From NCBI GenBank assembly GCA_019753175.1, contig JAIELK010000004.1, positions 1 through 64,000 of the forward strand: a DNA stretch of 64,000 nucleotides. The letters run 5' to 3'. Below are positions 18,438-26,000 of the stretch, one piece after another. The DNA is from Hyphomonadaceae bacterium (GTDB lineage: Bacteria > Pseudomonadota > Alphaproteobacteria > Caulobacterales > Aquidulcibacteraceae). A program made the translations under genes and the position numbers. Position 1 is the stretch's first letter. Each line of letters begins with the position of its first letter. The notes under the pieces were generated by a model. The model did not search any database, had not been told where the DNA came from, and was given only the letters and a program-made list of their open reading frames with translations.

Positions 18438-19499
18438 ATGAAACCCCCGTTCCGGCTCTATGGCTCGGAGCTTTCGCCTTATTCGATCAAGGTGCGCTCG
18501 TATCTGCGCTTCAAGAAGCTGGAGCATGAGTGGCTGCGGCGCTCGAACGCGCGGCAGGAAGAATTCCAGCGCTACGCCAAGCTGCCGCTGATCCCGGTTC
18601 TGGTCGACGCCGGCGACAATGCGATGCAGGACTCCACGCCGATCATTGAAAAGCTCGAGAGCCTCTATCCCGAACCGTCGATCACGCCTGATGACCGCGC
18701 TTTGGCGTTCGTTTCAGCGCTTCTGGAAGACTATGCCGACGAGTGGCTCAACAAGGCCATGTTCCATTATCGCTGGAGCTACCCGGCAGATCAGGACAGC
18801 GCCGCCCATCGCATCGCCGACTCGATTTTCGAGGGGGCGGAAAAGCCCGAGGGCGTCGAAGACTCCATCAAGACCCGCATGATCGGGCGGCTGCATTATG
18901 TCGGCTCTTCGCCGACAACGGCGGCGGCGATCGAAGCCTCCTTTGCGCGCGCCCTGGCGCTGTTCGATGGCATGTTGGCGGCGCGCTCTTATCTGTTCGG
19001 CGGCCGCCCATGCCTAGCTGACTTCGGCTTGGCCGGGCAGTTTGCCGAACTGCTCTCCGATCCGACGCCGGGCGCGCTGATGAAGGCGCAGGCGCCGAAC
19101 GTAGTGCGTTGGGTCGATCGCATGGAAAATCCGGATGTGGAGGGCTCGTTTGTCGCGCTCAACGCGGTGCGCGCCGAGCTTGTGGAGCTGCTGCGCGCCG
19201 AGGTCGCCGGCGCTTATCTGCCCTGGATGGAAGCGAATGCGGCCGCTGTCGCCGACGACGCCAACGCGTTCAGCGTAGAGATCGGCGGCGCGGCGTTTGC
19301 GCAGCGTCCGCAGCGCTACGCCGCCAAGGCGCTCGCGGCGCTGCAAAGCAAGCGCGCGGCGGCGAACGATGCGGCGCTTGCGTCCTTGCTGGAGGAGACC
19401 GGCTGCGATGCGTTCCTGCTCGCGGAGCAGTCGCGCGACGACGAGGAAGACTCCGCGTCGGATGACGATCGGTCCGGCGCGGATGAAGAAACGTCTTAA
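18438..19499 (+). CDS. Glutathione S-transferase-like protein
   Basis: A 353-residue protein. The N-terminal thioredoxin-like domain reads FRLYGSELSPYSIKVRSYLR and the trans-Pro region LPLIPVLVD, then MQDSTPIIEKLE, as in GSTs. A helical C-terminal domain follows (about 90-240), with a further C-terminal region of about 110 residues ending in an acidic tail (DDEEDSASDDD). The Ser-Pro-Tyr-Ser around the usual catalytic position replaces a CxxC. Length is well above the typical 200-230. GGAG precedes the ATG. The stop overlaps the convergent cyclase stop by 3 nt. Confidence 0.85.
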   Translation: MKPPFRLYGSELSPYSIKVRSYLRFKKLEHEWLRRSNARQEEFQRYAKLPLIPVLVDAGDNAMQDSTPIIEKLESLYPEPSITPDDRALAFVSALLEDYADEWLNKAMFHYRWSYPADQDSAAHRIADSIFEGAEKPEGVEDSIKTRMIGRLHYVGSSPTTAAAIEASFARALALFDGMLAARSYLFGGRPCLADFGLAGQFAELLSDPTPGALMKAQAPNVVRWVDRMENPDVEGSFVALNAVRAELVELLRAEVAGAYLPWMEANAAAVADDANAFSVEIGGAAFAQRPQRYAAKALAALQSKRAAANDAALASLLEETGCDAFLLAEQSRDDEEDSASDDDRSGADEETS

Positions 19500-21508
19500 G
19501 CGCTGCAGGCCGTTTTGAAGTCGTAAGCGACTTCTGCGGCGCAATCCGGCCAGATGCCGGTCTCGCGCCAATAGCGGGCGAGGCCGAGTCTGACGCAGAG
19601 TTCGGAAAAGGCGGGGTTCATGCGCAGAGACCGCGTCTGATCGATGAACAGGAGCGCGGTTTCATAACCGATGTGCGGTCGCGCGGCTTCGAGCGCGCTC
19701 GCGCGCCAGGCGCTGATATCGTCGAGCGCTTCTTGGAAAATCGCGAGCGCAGGATCGCTCATACCGAGCACAGACAGCGCGACGGCAAGGTCCAACGCGG
19801 CCGCGGGCTCGGTTTCGGCCATCGCAGTGAAGTCTTCGCCAAGCTGCATGAAGGCTTCCGGCGACGGCGCCATCATCAGCTCTTGCATGCGCTGGCCTGC
19901 CTTGTGCACCGCCGAGTTGGTGAGGCCCGGCACAAGCCGCTCGCCGTCTTGGCGCAGCGCCATCGCCGTGGCGAAGTCGCCGTCGAGCGCGGCGACGCTC
20001 TGGCGCATGAACCACACGAAGACATTGTCGGGATAGCGCGCGGCTGCGTCTTCAAGGATCGAGCGTCCATCTGCCTTCGAAGTCTTGGACCAGACATTGT
20101 AGCCGTGAAACGCCGCCAGCATCGGATCGAGCGGATCGAGTTCGAAGGCGCGCGCCTGCTGCGCGTAGCCATCCGCCACGCGCCCGACAGAAATCAGGAA
20201 TTGGCCGTAGCGAAAAAACAGCAGCGGATTGTTGGGCTCAACCGCGAGCGCCTTCTCGAGCAGCGCCTCGCGTTCGTTCCAGCGCCCGAGATATTCGCTC
20301 TCAAGCGCCGCGAGCACAGCGTAGGCCTCGCCCATCGACGGGTCGACGCCCAGCGCGCGCTCCGCTGCTTCGCGCGCGTCTTCCACGAGGCGCGCCCTGT
20401 CGGCTCGCGAAAGGCGCAGCACTTCGAGCTTCGCGGTGGCCAGCGCCGCCCACGCGCGCGCGAAATCCGGCGCTTCGCGCACGATGCGATCGAGCGCTGC
20501 TGCTGCGGTCTGTATGCAGACAGTGGCGCCGCTGCGCATCAATTCGCGCGCTTCGAAGTAGGCATCTGACAACGCTGCGGTCAGCTTGGGCGCGCGCACG
20601 CGGCCCGTTTCACCCAGCGTCACGGCCAACGCCCTGACTACCTCCAGCGCAATATGCTCTTGCAGCGTCAGCGCATCGCCCAATTCGCGGTCATAGCGCT
20701 CCGACCACAGCACAACGCCGCTGTCGACGTCCGATAGATTCACGCCGATCCGCACCCGGTCGCCGTCGCGCCGGACCGAGCCGTCCAGAACGTGGGTGGC
20801 GTTGAGCGCCTTGGCGGCGCGCGGTTTGTCGCGGCCACGAAACGCGAAACTCGATGTCGAGCCGATCACTTTGAGGCTCGGAATGCGCGACACGGTGTAG
20901 AGGATCTCTTCTGCAAGCCCCGTCGAGAGTGAGCGCGTCGCGCGGTCCCGCGCCTGGGCGTCGAACGCAAGCACGGCAAGCACCGGCGCGGTGCGCCGCG
21001 CTGTCGTCGCTTGGCCGGTTGGGTCGAGCGCATAAACGGCGATCGCCGTGCGCATCTTGGCCAGCTTGATTTTGCCGCGGGGCGTCAGCCGCCGGGCTAG
21101 CTCCGGCGCCGCGTTGTCGCGAACGACCTGCGACACCAGGATTGTTCGCGGCCCCGCCTCGGCCTGCAATCGCGCGGCGACATTGACGCCGTGCCCCAAG
21201 AGATCCCCATTGGCGGTCAGCGTGACCTCGCCCAGATGAATACCGAAGCGAAGGGTCACCTCGCCGGCGGTTTCGCAGAGTTGTAGCGCTGCCAGCACAG
21301 CGTCGCTGGCGCTTGCGAACTCGAGCATCAGCCCGTCACCGGCGGTGTTGAAGACGCGTCCCCAGCTTGCCGCGCAAACCTCATGCGCTTGCTCGCGCAG
21401 CGCGTTCACCGCAGCGGTGGCGCCGGCGGCGTCGCGTTCGGCCCAGGCCGAATACCCGGCGATGTCGGCGGATACGATGGCCGCGAGTTTGCGGGAAGGC
21501 TGCGCCAT
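19496..21508 (-). CDS. Class III adenylate/guanylate cyclase with TolB-like and TPR regions
   Basis: A 670-residue soluble protein. The N-terminal cyclase domain (about 1-160) shows RKLAAIVSADIAGYSAW with metal Asp15, NTAGDGLMLEF with Asp58, and GHGVNVAARLQ with Asn109 and Arg113, so catalytic residues appear intact. A central domain (about 185-310) has AVLAFDAQ, STGLAEEILYTVSRIPSLKV and LDGSVRRDGDRVRI, as in the FlgO/TolB-like modules of this cyclase group. The rest is TPR-like. cAMP is the likely product. No transmembrane segment is seen. The promoter region lies after the hsp20 terminator. Confidence 0.88.
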   Translation of the reverse strand: MAQPSRKLAAIVSADIAGYSAWAERDAAGATAAVNALREQAHEVCAASWGRVFNTAGDGLMLEFASASDAVLAALQLCETAGEVTLRFGIHLGEVTLTANGDLLGHGVNVAARLQAEAGPRTILVSQVVRDNAAPELARRLTPRGKIKLAKMRTAIAVYALDPTGQATTARRTAPVLAVLAFDAQARDRATRSLSTGLAEEILYTVSRIPSLKVIGSTSSFAFRGRDKPRAAKALNATHVLDGSVRRDGDRVRIGVNLSDVDSGVVLWSERYDRELGDALTLQEHIALEVVRALAVTLGETGRVRAPKLTAALSDAYFEARELMRSGATVCIQTAAAALDRIVREAPDFARAWAALATAKLEVLRLSRADRARLVEDAREAAERALGVDPSMGEAYAVLAALESEYLGRWNEREALLEKALAVEPNNPLLFFRYGQFLISVGRVADGYAQQARAFELDPLDPMLAAFHGYNVWSKTSKADGRSILEDAAARYPDNVFVWFMRQSVAALDGDFATAMALRQDGERLVPGLTNSAVHKAGQRMQELMMAPSPEAFMQLGEDFTAMAETEPAAALDLAVALSVLGMSDPALAIFQEALDDISAWRASALEAARPHIGYETALLFIDQTRSLRMNPAFSELCVRLGLARYWRETGIWPDCAAEVAYDFKTACSA

Positions 21509-21542
21509 GGGCTCACCCTAGCAGGCAACGGCCCAAAGACGA

Positions 21543-21574
21543 AAACGGCGTGCACCCTAGGGCGCACGCCGTTT
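21543..21574 (-). terminator. Rho-independent terminator of the small heat-shock gene
   Basis: AAACGGCGTGC at 21543-21553 is perfectly inverted at 21564-21574 around a 10-nt centre (ACCCTAGGGC) that can extend the stem. Read on the minus strand the stem is followed by a T-rich stretch (TTTTCGTCTTT). It lies between the hsp20 stop and the cyclase start. Confidence 0.8.
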
Positions 21575-21637
21575 CGCAAGGGCCCGCCGCGCGGTTTGGG
21601 GGGGAGGGGAGTCCGCGCGGCGAGCGCGAAGCGGAGA

Positions 21638-22132
21638 TTAGGCCGCTTCGATTTCATCGTTGGCGGCGCTCGTCTCCACCACCTTGGCTTTCGGGCGAGA
21701 CGCGCCGGGGGTTACACCACTGATCTCGATCTTCCGCGGCTTCAGCAACTCTGGAAGCTCACGCACGAGATGGATGGTCAGCAGGCCGTGTTCCAGCTTC
21801 GCGGCGGACACACGTACGTGATCGGCGAGGCCGAACCGGCGCTCGAAGCCGCGCTCCGCGATGCCGCGATGCAGGAAATTGCGCGGCGTTTCCGGCTGCT
21901 TGCGCTGGCCCGTCACGACCAGGGAATTCTGCTTGAACTCGATCGTGAGGTCGTCCTGGCTGAAACCAGCCACCGCGAGTTCGATCCTGAACTCGTCCTC
22001 ACCAATTTGTTCGACATTGAAGGGCGGATACCCGGGCGCGGCGTCGAGCCGCGCGGCCTGATCCATGAGGTTCGCGATGCGGTCAAAACCGACCAACGTC
22101 CGATAAAGCGGATTCAATTCATTCGCTGGCAT
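21638..22132 (-). CDS. Small heat-shock protein (Hsp20/alpha-crystallin family)
   Basis: ATP-independent holdase chaperone. The 164 residues include MPANELNPLYRTLVGFDRI (IbpA-like N-terminus), PPFNVEQIGEDEFRIELAVA and GFSQDDLTIEF, the crystallin core GIAERGFERRFGLADHV, and the LxIxLVRELPE tail motif. The charged C-terminal extension is about 20 residues longer than in IbpA. The strong SD AGGAGG lies inside a predicted hairpin (22134-22155), and a sigma-32-type promoter lies about 100 bp upstream, so it is probably controlled both transcriptionally and by temperature-dependent translation. Confidence 0.95.
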   Translation of the reverse strand: MPANELNPLYRTLVGFDRIANLMDQAARLDAAPGYPPFNVEQIGEDEFRIELAVAGFSQDDLTIEFKQNSLVVTGQRKQPETPRNFLHRGIAERGFERRFGLADHVRVSAAKLEHGLLTIHLVRELPELLKPRKIEISGVTPGASRPKAKVVETSAANDEIEAA

Positions 22133-22133
22133 G

Positions 22134-22155
22134 TTGTCCTCCTACGAAGCGACAA
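22134..22155 (-). promoter_or_regulatory. Candidate RNA thermometer hairpin over the hsp20 ribosome site
   Basis: On the minus strand the leader just before the ATG folds as UUGUC, bulged G, CUUC, loop GUA, GGAG, GACAA. The SD (AGGAGG) sits in the 3' arm. The 5' arm contains UCGCU, which fits the U(U/C)GCU element known opposite the SD in ROSE thermometers. The pairing was worked out by eye. Confidence 0.5.
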
Positions 22156-22226
22156 GGTTGGCGGTACAAATGACGACCCTTGCCCCCGAAGGCGACATGG
22201 CCGGCGACCTGCACCGAACGTCACAG

Positions 22227-22255
22227 AGATTGGGGCGGGCGCGGCCGCGTTCAAG
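22227..22255 (-). promoter_or_regulatory. Sigma-32 (RpoH)-type promoter
   Basis: On the minus strand CTTGAA (22255-22250) is followed after 14 nt by CCCCAATCT (22235-22227), very close to the heat-shock consensus CTTGAA-N13-17-CCCCATnT. It would give a leader of roughly 85-90 nt before the hsp20 ATG. Confidence 0.65.
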
Positions 22256-22295
22256 AGCTTTGACAAGGCGGCGCGGGCGTGAGTAGCGGAGTGCC

Positions 22296-23177
22296 ATGCT
22301 CCTGAATCGGCGTCACGCCATGCTCGGCGCGCTCTCAGCCGTCGCTGCCTGCGGCAATGGCGGTTCGCCCGCGGACACCCCGCCGGCGGGCTCGCTCGCA
22401 TGGGCGATCGCCGGCCCCTGGCGGATCGACCCGGAACGCGACCCGGCCCGTCATCCGCTGCAGACCCTGCTGTTCTGGGGGCTCGAAGGCGACATGACGG
22501 TGCTCGAAGTGCTGCCCGGGCTGGGCTGGTACACGTCCATCCTCGCGCCATATCTGGCGGCCAATGGCGGGCGCTTGACTGCGGCTGGATTCGACGAGCG
22601 GTCGGCGTCGTTGGCGCAGCGCGAAACCATGGCGCTCTGGGAAGCGCGCTTCAGCAACAATCGCGTGCTCTACGGCGAGATCGCACGGACCTCGCTTGGC
22701 GGCGCGCTGGCGCCGCCGAACAGCATCGACTTCGCCCTGCTGGCGAACAACGTGCACACGCTCATGGCCAATGGCGTCGCCGAGCGCGTGTTTCAGGACA
22801 TCCTTGCGGCGTTGAAACCGGGCGGCGCCCTGGGGGTCGAACAGCACCGCGCGGCCTCGACCGGCCTGCAAGACCCGTTGGCCGGCGACGGTTATGTGCA
22901 GGAAGCTTATGTCCGTGCGCTGGCCGAGGAGTCGGGCTTCGAGTTCGTCGCGGCGAGCGACATCAACGCCAATCCGCGCGACACGCGCGACCACCCATTC
23001 GGTGTCTGGACGCTGCCGCCGGTGCTCCGCACTTCGCCCCTTGGCCAGCCCGACGATCCCACGTTCAACACCGCACCCTACGAGGCCATTGGCGAAAGCG
23101 ACCGGATGACGTTGAAGTTTCGAAAGCCGTCAGGGCTTACCCCGACGGCGCCTGCGGCGCCGGAGCCGCCGCGGTAG
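22296..23177 (+). CDS. Lipid-anchored predicted methyltransferase-like protein
   Basis: A 293-residue protein. The N-terminus MLLNRRHAMLGALSAVAAC has an Arg-Arg pair, a hydrophobic core and a lipobox ending in Cys19, so it looks like a lipoprotein, possibly Tat-exported. The body resembles class I SAM methyltransferases of the COG4798 type: MTVLEVLPGLGWYTSILAP as motif I, then IDFALLANNVHTLM and ILAALKPGGALGVEQH. It probably sits in the periplasm, where SAM is not expected, so enzymatic activity is doubtful. Downstream is the SCP2 gene, 73 nt away. Confidence 0.78.
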   Translation: MLLNRRHAMLGALSAVAACGNGGSPADTPPAGSLAWAIAGPWRIDPERDPARHPLQTLLFWGLEGDMTVLEVLPGLGWYTSILAPYLAANGGRLTAAGFDERSASLAQRETMALWEARFSNNRVLYGEIARTSLGGALAPPNSIDFALLANNVHTLMANGVAERVFQDILAALKPGGALGVEQHRAASTGLQDPLAGDGYVQEAYVRALAEESGFEFVAASDINANPRDTRDHPFGVWTLPPVLRTSPLGQPDDPTFNTAPYEAIGESDRMTLKFRKPSGLTPTAPAAPEPPR

Positions 23178-23250
23178 CGAGCCGCCGCTCTTGCCCGCCA
23201 GCGCGCTCTAGTGTGTAAGGAGGCGCAACAACCCCCGGAGGCGTAGTCCC

Positions 23251-23550
23251 ATGACCTTTGATGACATCCTGAACCGCTTCAAGAGCTCTGGCGTGACCGT
23301 TGCGGGCAAGAAGGTGAAGTTCGACTTCGGCGATGCCGGCAAGATTTTCCTGGATGGCGTCGCCAACGCCGTGTCTCAGGATGACGTCGCGGCTGACACG
23401 ACCATCAAAGTGAAGCTCGACGATTTCGTTGCGATGGCGCAAGGCGCGCTCGATCCCACGTCCGCTTTCATGCAGGGCAAGCTCAAGGTCGAAGGCGACA
23501 TGGGCGTCGCCATGCAGCTGCAAAGCGTGATGGCCAAACTACGCGGCTGA
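23251..23550 (+). CDS. SCP-2 sterol-carrier-like lipid-binding protein
   Basis: A compact 99-residue single-domain protein with the SCP2 pattern: FDFGDAGKIFLDGVANAVSQ, TTIKVKLDDFVAMAQGALDP, the conserved FMQGKLKVEGDMGVAMQLQS and end helix. It probably binds acyl-CoA or other lipids in the cytosol. The gene is preceded by CCCCGGAGG-type sequence and followed after 16 nt by the hydrolase gene, so the two are likely an operon. Confidence 0.93.
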   Translation: MTFDDILNRFKSSGVTVAGKKVKFDFGDAGKIFLDGVANAVSQDDVAADTTIKVKLDDFVAMAQGALDPTSAFMQGKLKVEGDMGVAMQLQSVMAKLRG

Positions 23551-23566
23551 CCGGTCTTCGCCGCGC

Positions 23567-24511
23567 ATGGCTTTCGTTACGATTCCCGGCAACGAAGTTC
23601 CCGAAGGCGCGGAGGAGCATTGGCTTGAAGGGCGCGGCGGCGTGAAGCTCCGCGCGATGACAGCGCCCGCGACGGCCTCGCCGGTGCGCGGCTCCGTCAT
23701 CATCGCCCCTGGCCGCACGGAGTTCATCGAAAAGTATTTCGAAGTCGCGCGCGAATTGCAGGCGCGCGGCTTCGCGGTGTTTTGTATCGACTGGCGCGGA
23801 CAGGGTTTGTCCGGCCGCGAGGTGGAAAACGGCCTGAAGGGTCACTTCGTTAGTTTCGACGATCCGGTGAACGACCTGTCGACCGCCTTGAAGATGCTGT
23901 CGGCGAAGCTGCCGCGTCCGCACATCGGGCTGGCGCACTCGATGGGCGGCGGCATCATGTTGCGCGCGCTTCAGACACGTCGCCTCGAGCTCGACGCTGC
24001 GGCGTTTTCCGCGCCAATGTGGGGCATCGCCGGTCTGAAACCGATGGCGAAGCGCTTTGCACGTTTCATGACTTCGGTTGGCGCGGGCGGCATGTTCGCG
24101 CCGACGGTGGCGACGCGCTGGAAGCGCGAAGCGTTCAAGCGCAATCCGGTGACGAACGATCAGCAGCGCCACGCGCGCTGCCAGGACTTGGTGACGGAAG
24201 AACCGCGCCTGGCTCTTGCAGGGCCGACGCTCGGCTGGGTCGCCGCGGCGAGCGACACCATCGAGGCGTTCCGCCAACCCGGCGCGCTGGCGAACGTGCG
24301 TATCCCGATCCTGGTGGCGACGGCTGAAGACGAGCTATTCGTCGACAGCGCCAGCCATGCTTTCGTCGCCGGCCAATTGCCAAACGCCACCCACATCACC
24401 ATCCCCGGCGCCAAGCACGAGATCCTTATGGAGCGGGACGAACTGCGCGCGCAGTTCTGGCGCGCCTTCGACGCGCTGCTTGAACGAATGGCCGCCACAG
24501 CGGCAGCCTAA
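23567..24511 (+). CDS. Alpha/beta hydrolase (lysophospholipase/monoacylglycerol lipase type)
   Basis: A 314-residue serine hydrolase. The oxyanion/early strand is SVIIAPGRTEFIEKYFEVAR and FCIDWRGQGLSGRE. The nucleophile elbow is GLAHSMGGGI, the acid is in VATAEDELFVDSASH, and the histidine is in PGAKHEILMERDELR. These match the PldB-like group. No signal peptide, so cytosolic. The substrate is probably a lyso- or monoacyl-lipid, in keeping with the SCP2 gene before it. Confidence 0.9.
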   Translation: MAFVTIPGNEVPEGAEEHWLEGRGGVKLRAMTAPATASPVRGSVIIAPGRTEFIEKYFEVARELQARGFAVFCIDWRGQGLSGREVENGLKGHFVSFDDPVNDLSTALKMLSAKLPRPHIGLAHSMGGGIMLRALQTRRLELDAAAFSAPMWGIAGLKPMAKRFARFMTSVGAGGMFAPTVATRWKREAFKRNPVTNDQQRHARCQDLVTEEPRLALAGPTLGWVAAASDTIEAFRQPGALANVRIPILVATAEDELFVDSASHAFVAGQLPNATHITIPGAKHEILMERDELRAQFWRAFDALLERMAATAAA

Positions 24512-24535
24512 GACCGCAACACAACGGAGAGCGTC

Positions 24536-25582
24536 ATGGCCGGAGAATTAGTGCTCGTCACCGGCGGCACAGGTTTCCTCGGTTCGCACTGCATCGCGCA
24601 AGCCCTGGCCGCCGGCTATAAGGTGCGCACCACGGTGCGCAGCACCCGGCGCGCGGGCGACGTGCGGGCGATGGTCGCCGCGGCGGGCGTCGAAGCTGGC
24701 GATCGTTTGAGCTTCGCCGAAGCCGACCTTTCTTCCGATGCAGGATGGAACGAAGCGGCTGCCGGCTGCGCCTATGCGCTGCATGTGGCGTCGCCGTTTC
24801 CGCCGTCGACGCCGCGCCATGAGGACGAGCTGATCGTGCCCGCGCGCGACGGCGCGCTGCGCCTGCTGCTCGCGGCGCGTGAGGCGGGGGTAAAGCGCGT
24901 GGTGCTGACGTCGTCCTTCGCGGCGATCGGGTATGGCCACGGCTCGCGCAGTACGCCGTTCACCGAAGCGGATTGGACCAATCTCGATGGCCGCGGCGTT
25001 AGCGCCTACGTCAAGTCCAAGACCATAGCCGAGCGCGCAGCGTGGGATTTCATCGCCCGCGAAGGCGGCAGCCTCGAGCTTTCGGTGATCAATCCGGTGC
25101 TGATCCTCGGGCCTGCGCTCGCCGCCGACACGTCCACCTCCATCATCTTGGTCAAGCGCATGCTGAAGGGTGAAATGCCGGGCTGCCCGCGCATGCGCTT
25201 CGGCGTCGTCGACGTACGCGACACGGCTGACCTGCATCTGCGTGCCATGACCAATCCGGCGGCGAAGGGTGAGCGCTTCCTCGCGGTCGCCGAGGAGTTC
25301 GTGTGGATGACCGACATGGCGCGCATGCTGAAGGAGCGCATGGGCGCCGGCGGGGCGTTGGTGAAAACGTCGACACTGCCGGACTGGATGGTGAAGCTGG
25401 TCGCGCTGGGCGACAAGGAAGTCGCCCAGATCGTGCCGGAGCTCGGCATCGAGAAGAATGCCCGCGCGGACAAGGCGCGCAATGTGCTCGGCTGGTCGCC
25501 GCGGCCGAACGCCGAGGCCACGCTGGCGAGCGCCGAGAGCCTGATCAAACTGGGCATCGTCGGCGTAAAAAAAGCGGCGTAA
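24536..25582 (+). CDS. NAD(P)-dependent epimerase/aldehyde reductase (dihydroflavonol-4-reductase family)
   Basis: An extended SDR of 348 residues. LVTGGTGFLGSHCIAQALAA is the nucleotide site, VRTTVRS the NADP-preferring arm, VVLTSSFAAIGYG the catalytic serine strand, and SAYVKSKTIAERAAWDF contains Tyr-x-x-x-Lys. The family includes reductases of aldehydes, ketones and steroids; the substrate is not known here. It has GGAGAG just upstream and follows the hydrolase by 24 nt. Confidence 0.9.
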   Translation: MAGELVLVTGGTGFLGSHCIAQALAAGYKVRTTVRSTRRAGDVRAMVAAAGVEAGDRLSFAEADLSSDAGWNEAAAGCAYALHVASPFPPSTPRHEDELIVPARDGALRLLLAAREAGVKRVVLTSSFAAIGYGHGSRSTPFTEADWTNLDGRGVSAYVKSKTIAERAAWDFIAREGGSLELSVINPVLILGPALAADTSTSIILVKRMLKGEMPGCPRMRFGVVDVRDTADLHLRAMTNPAAKGERFLAVAEEFVWMTDMARMLKERMGAGGALVKTSTLPDWMVKLVALGDKEVAQIVPELGIEKNARADKARNVLGWSPRPNAEATLASAESLIKLGIVGVKKAA

Positions 25583-25652
25583 GCGTCGAAAGTCGCCAGC
25601 CCCGCGCGTCATGGCGATGACGGCGCAATCCAGCGCCGATCGGGAGTGATCC

Positions 25653-26000
25653 ATGCAGTACATGCTTTTGATCTACGGCGAAGAGGCGAAATGGGCGGCG
25701 TTGGCGCCGGAGAAGATTTCCGAGGTGATGGCGGCGTACTTCGCCTACACGGAAGACTTGGCGAAGGCCGGCAAGCTCAAGTCGGGCGATGAATTGCAGC
25801 CGGTCGAAACAGCGAAAACGGTCAGCCTCGAAACCGGCAAGCGCCAAGTCGTCGACGGTCCGTTCGCCGACACCAAGGAGACGCTAGGCGGCTATTATCT
25901 GATCGAGGCCGACAACATCGACGAGGCGGTCGAGTGGGCCGCCAGATGCCCCGGCGCGCGCCAGGGGCGCATCGAGGTGCGGCCCGTCGTCATGCGATGA
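25653..26000 (+). CDS. YciI/DGPF-domain protein
   Basis: A 115-residue protein with the features of the DGPF group: MQYMLLIYGEE start, the central VVDGPFADTKETLGGYYLIE motif, and EAVEWAARCPGARQGRIEVRPVV. These proteins are regularly encoded next to ECF42-type sigma factors. The stop overlaps the start of the sigma factor gene (ATGA), so the two are co-translated. Enzymatic function is not established. Confidence 0.95.
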   Translation: MQYMLLIYGEEAKWAALAPEKISEVMAAYFAYTEDLAKAGKLKSGDELQPVETAKTVSLETGKRQVVDGPFADTKETLGGYYLIEADNIDEAVEWAARCPGARQGRIEVRPVVMR

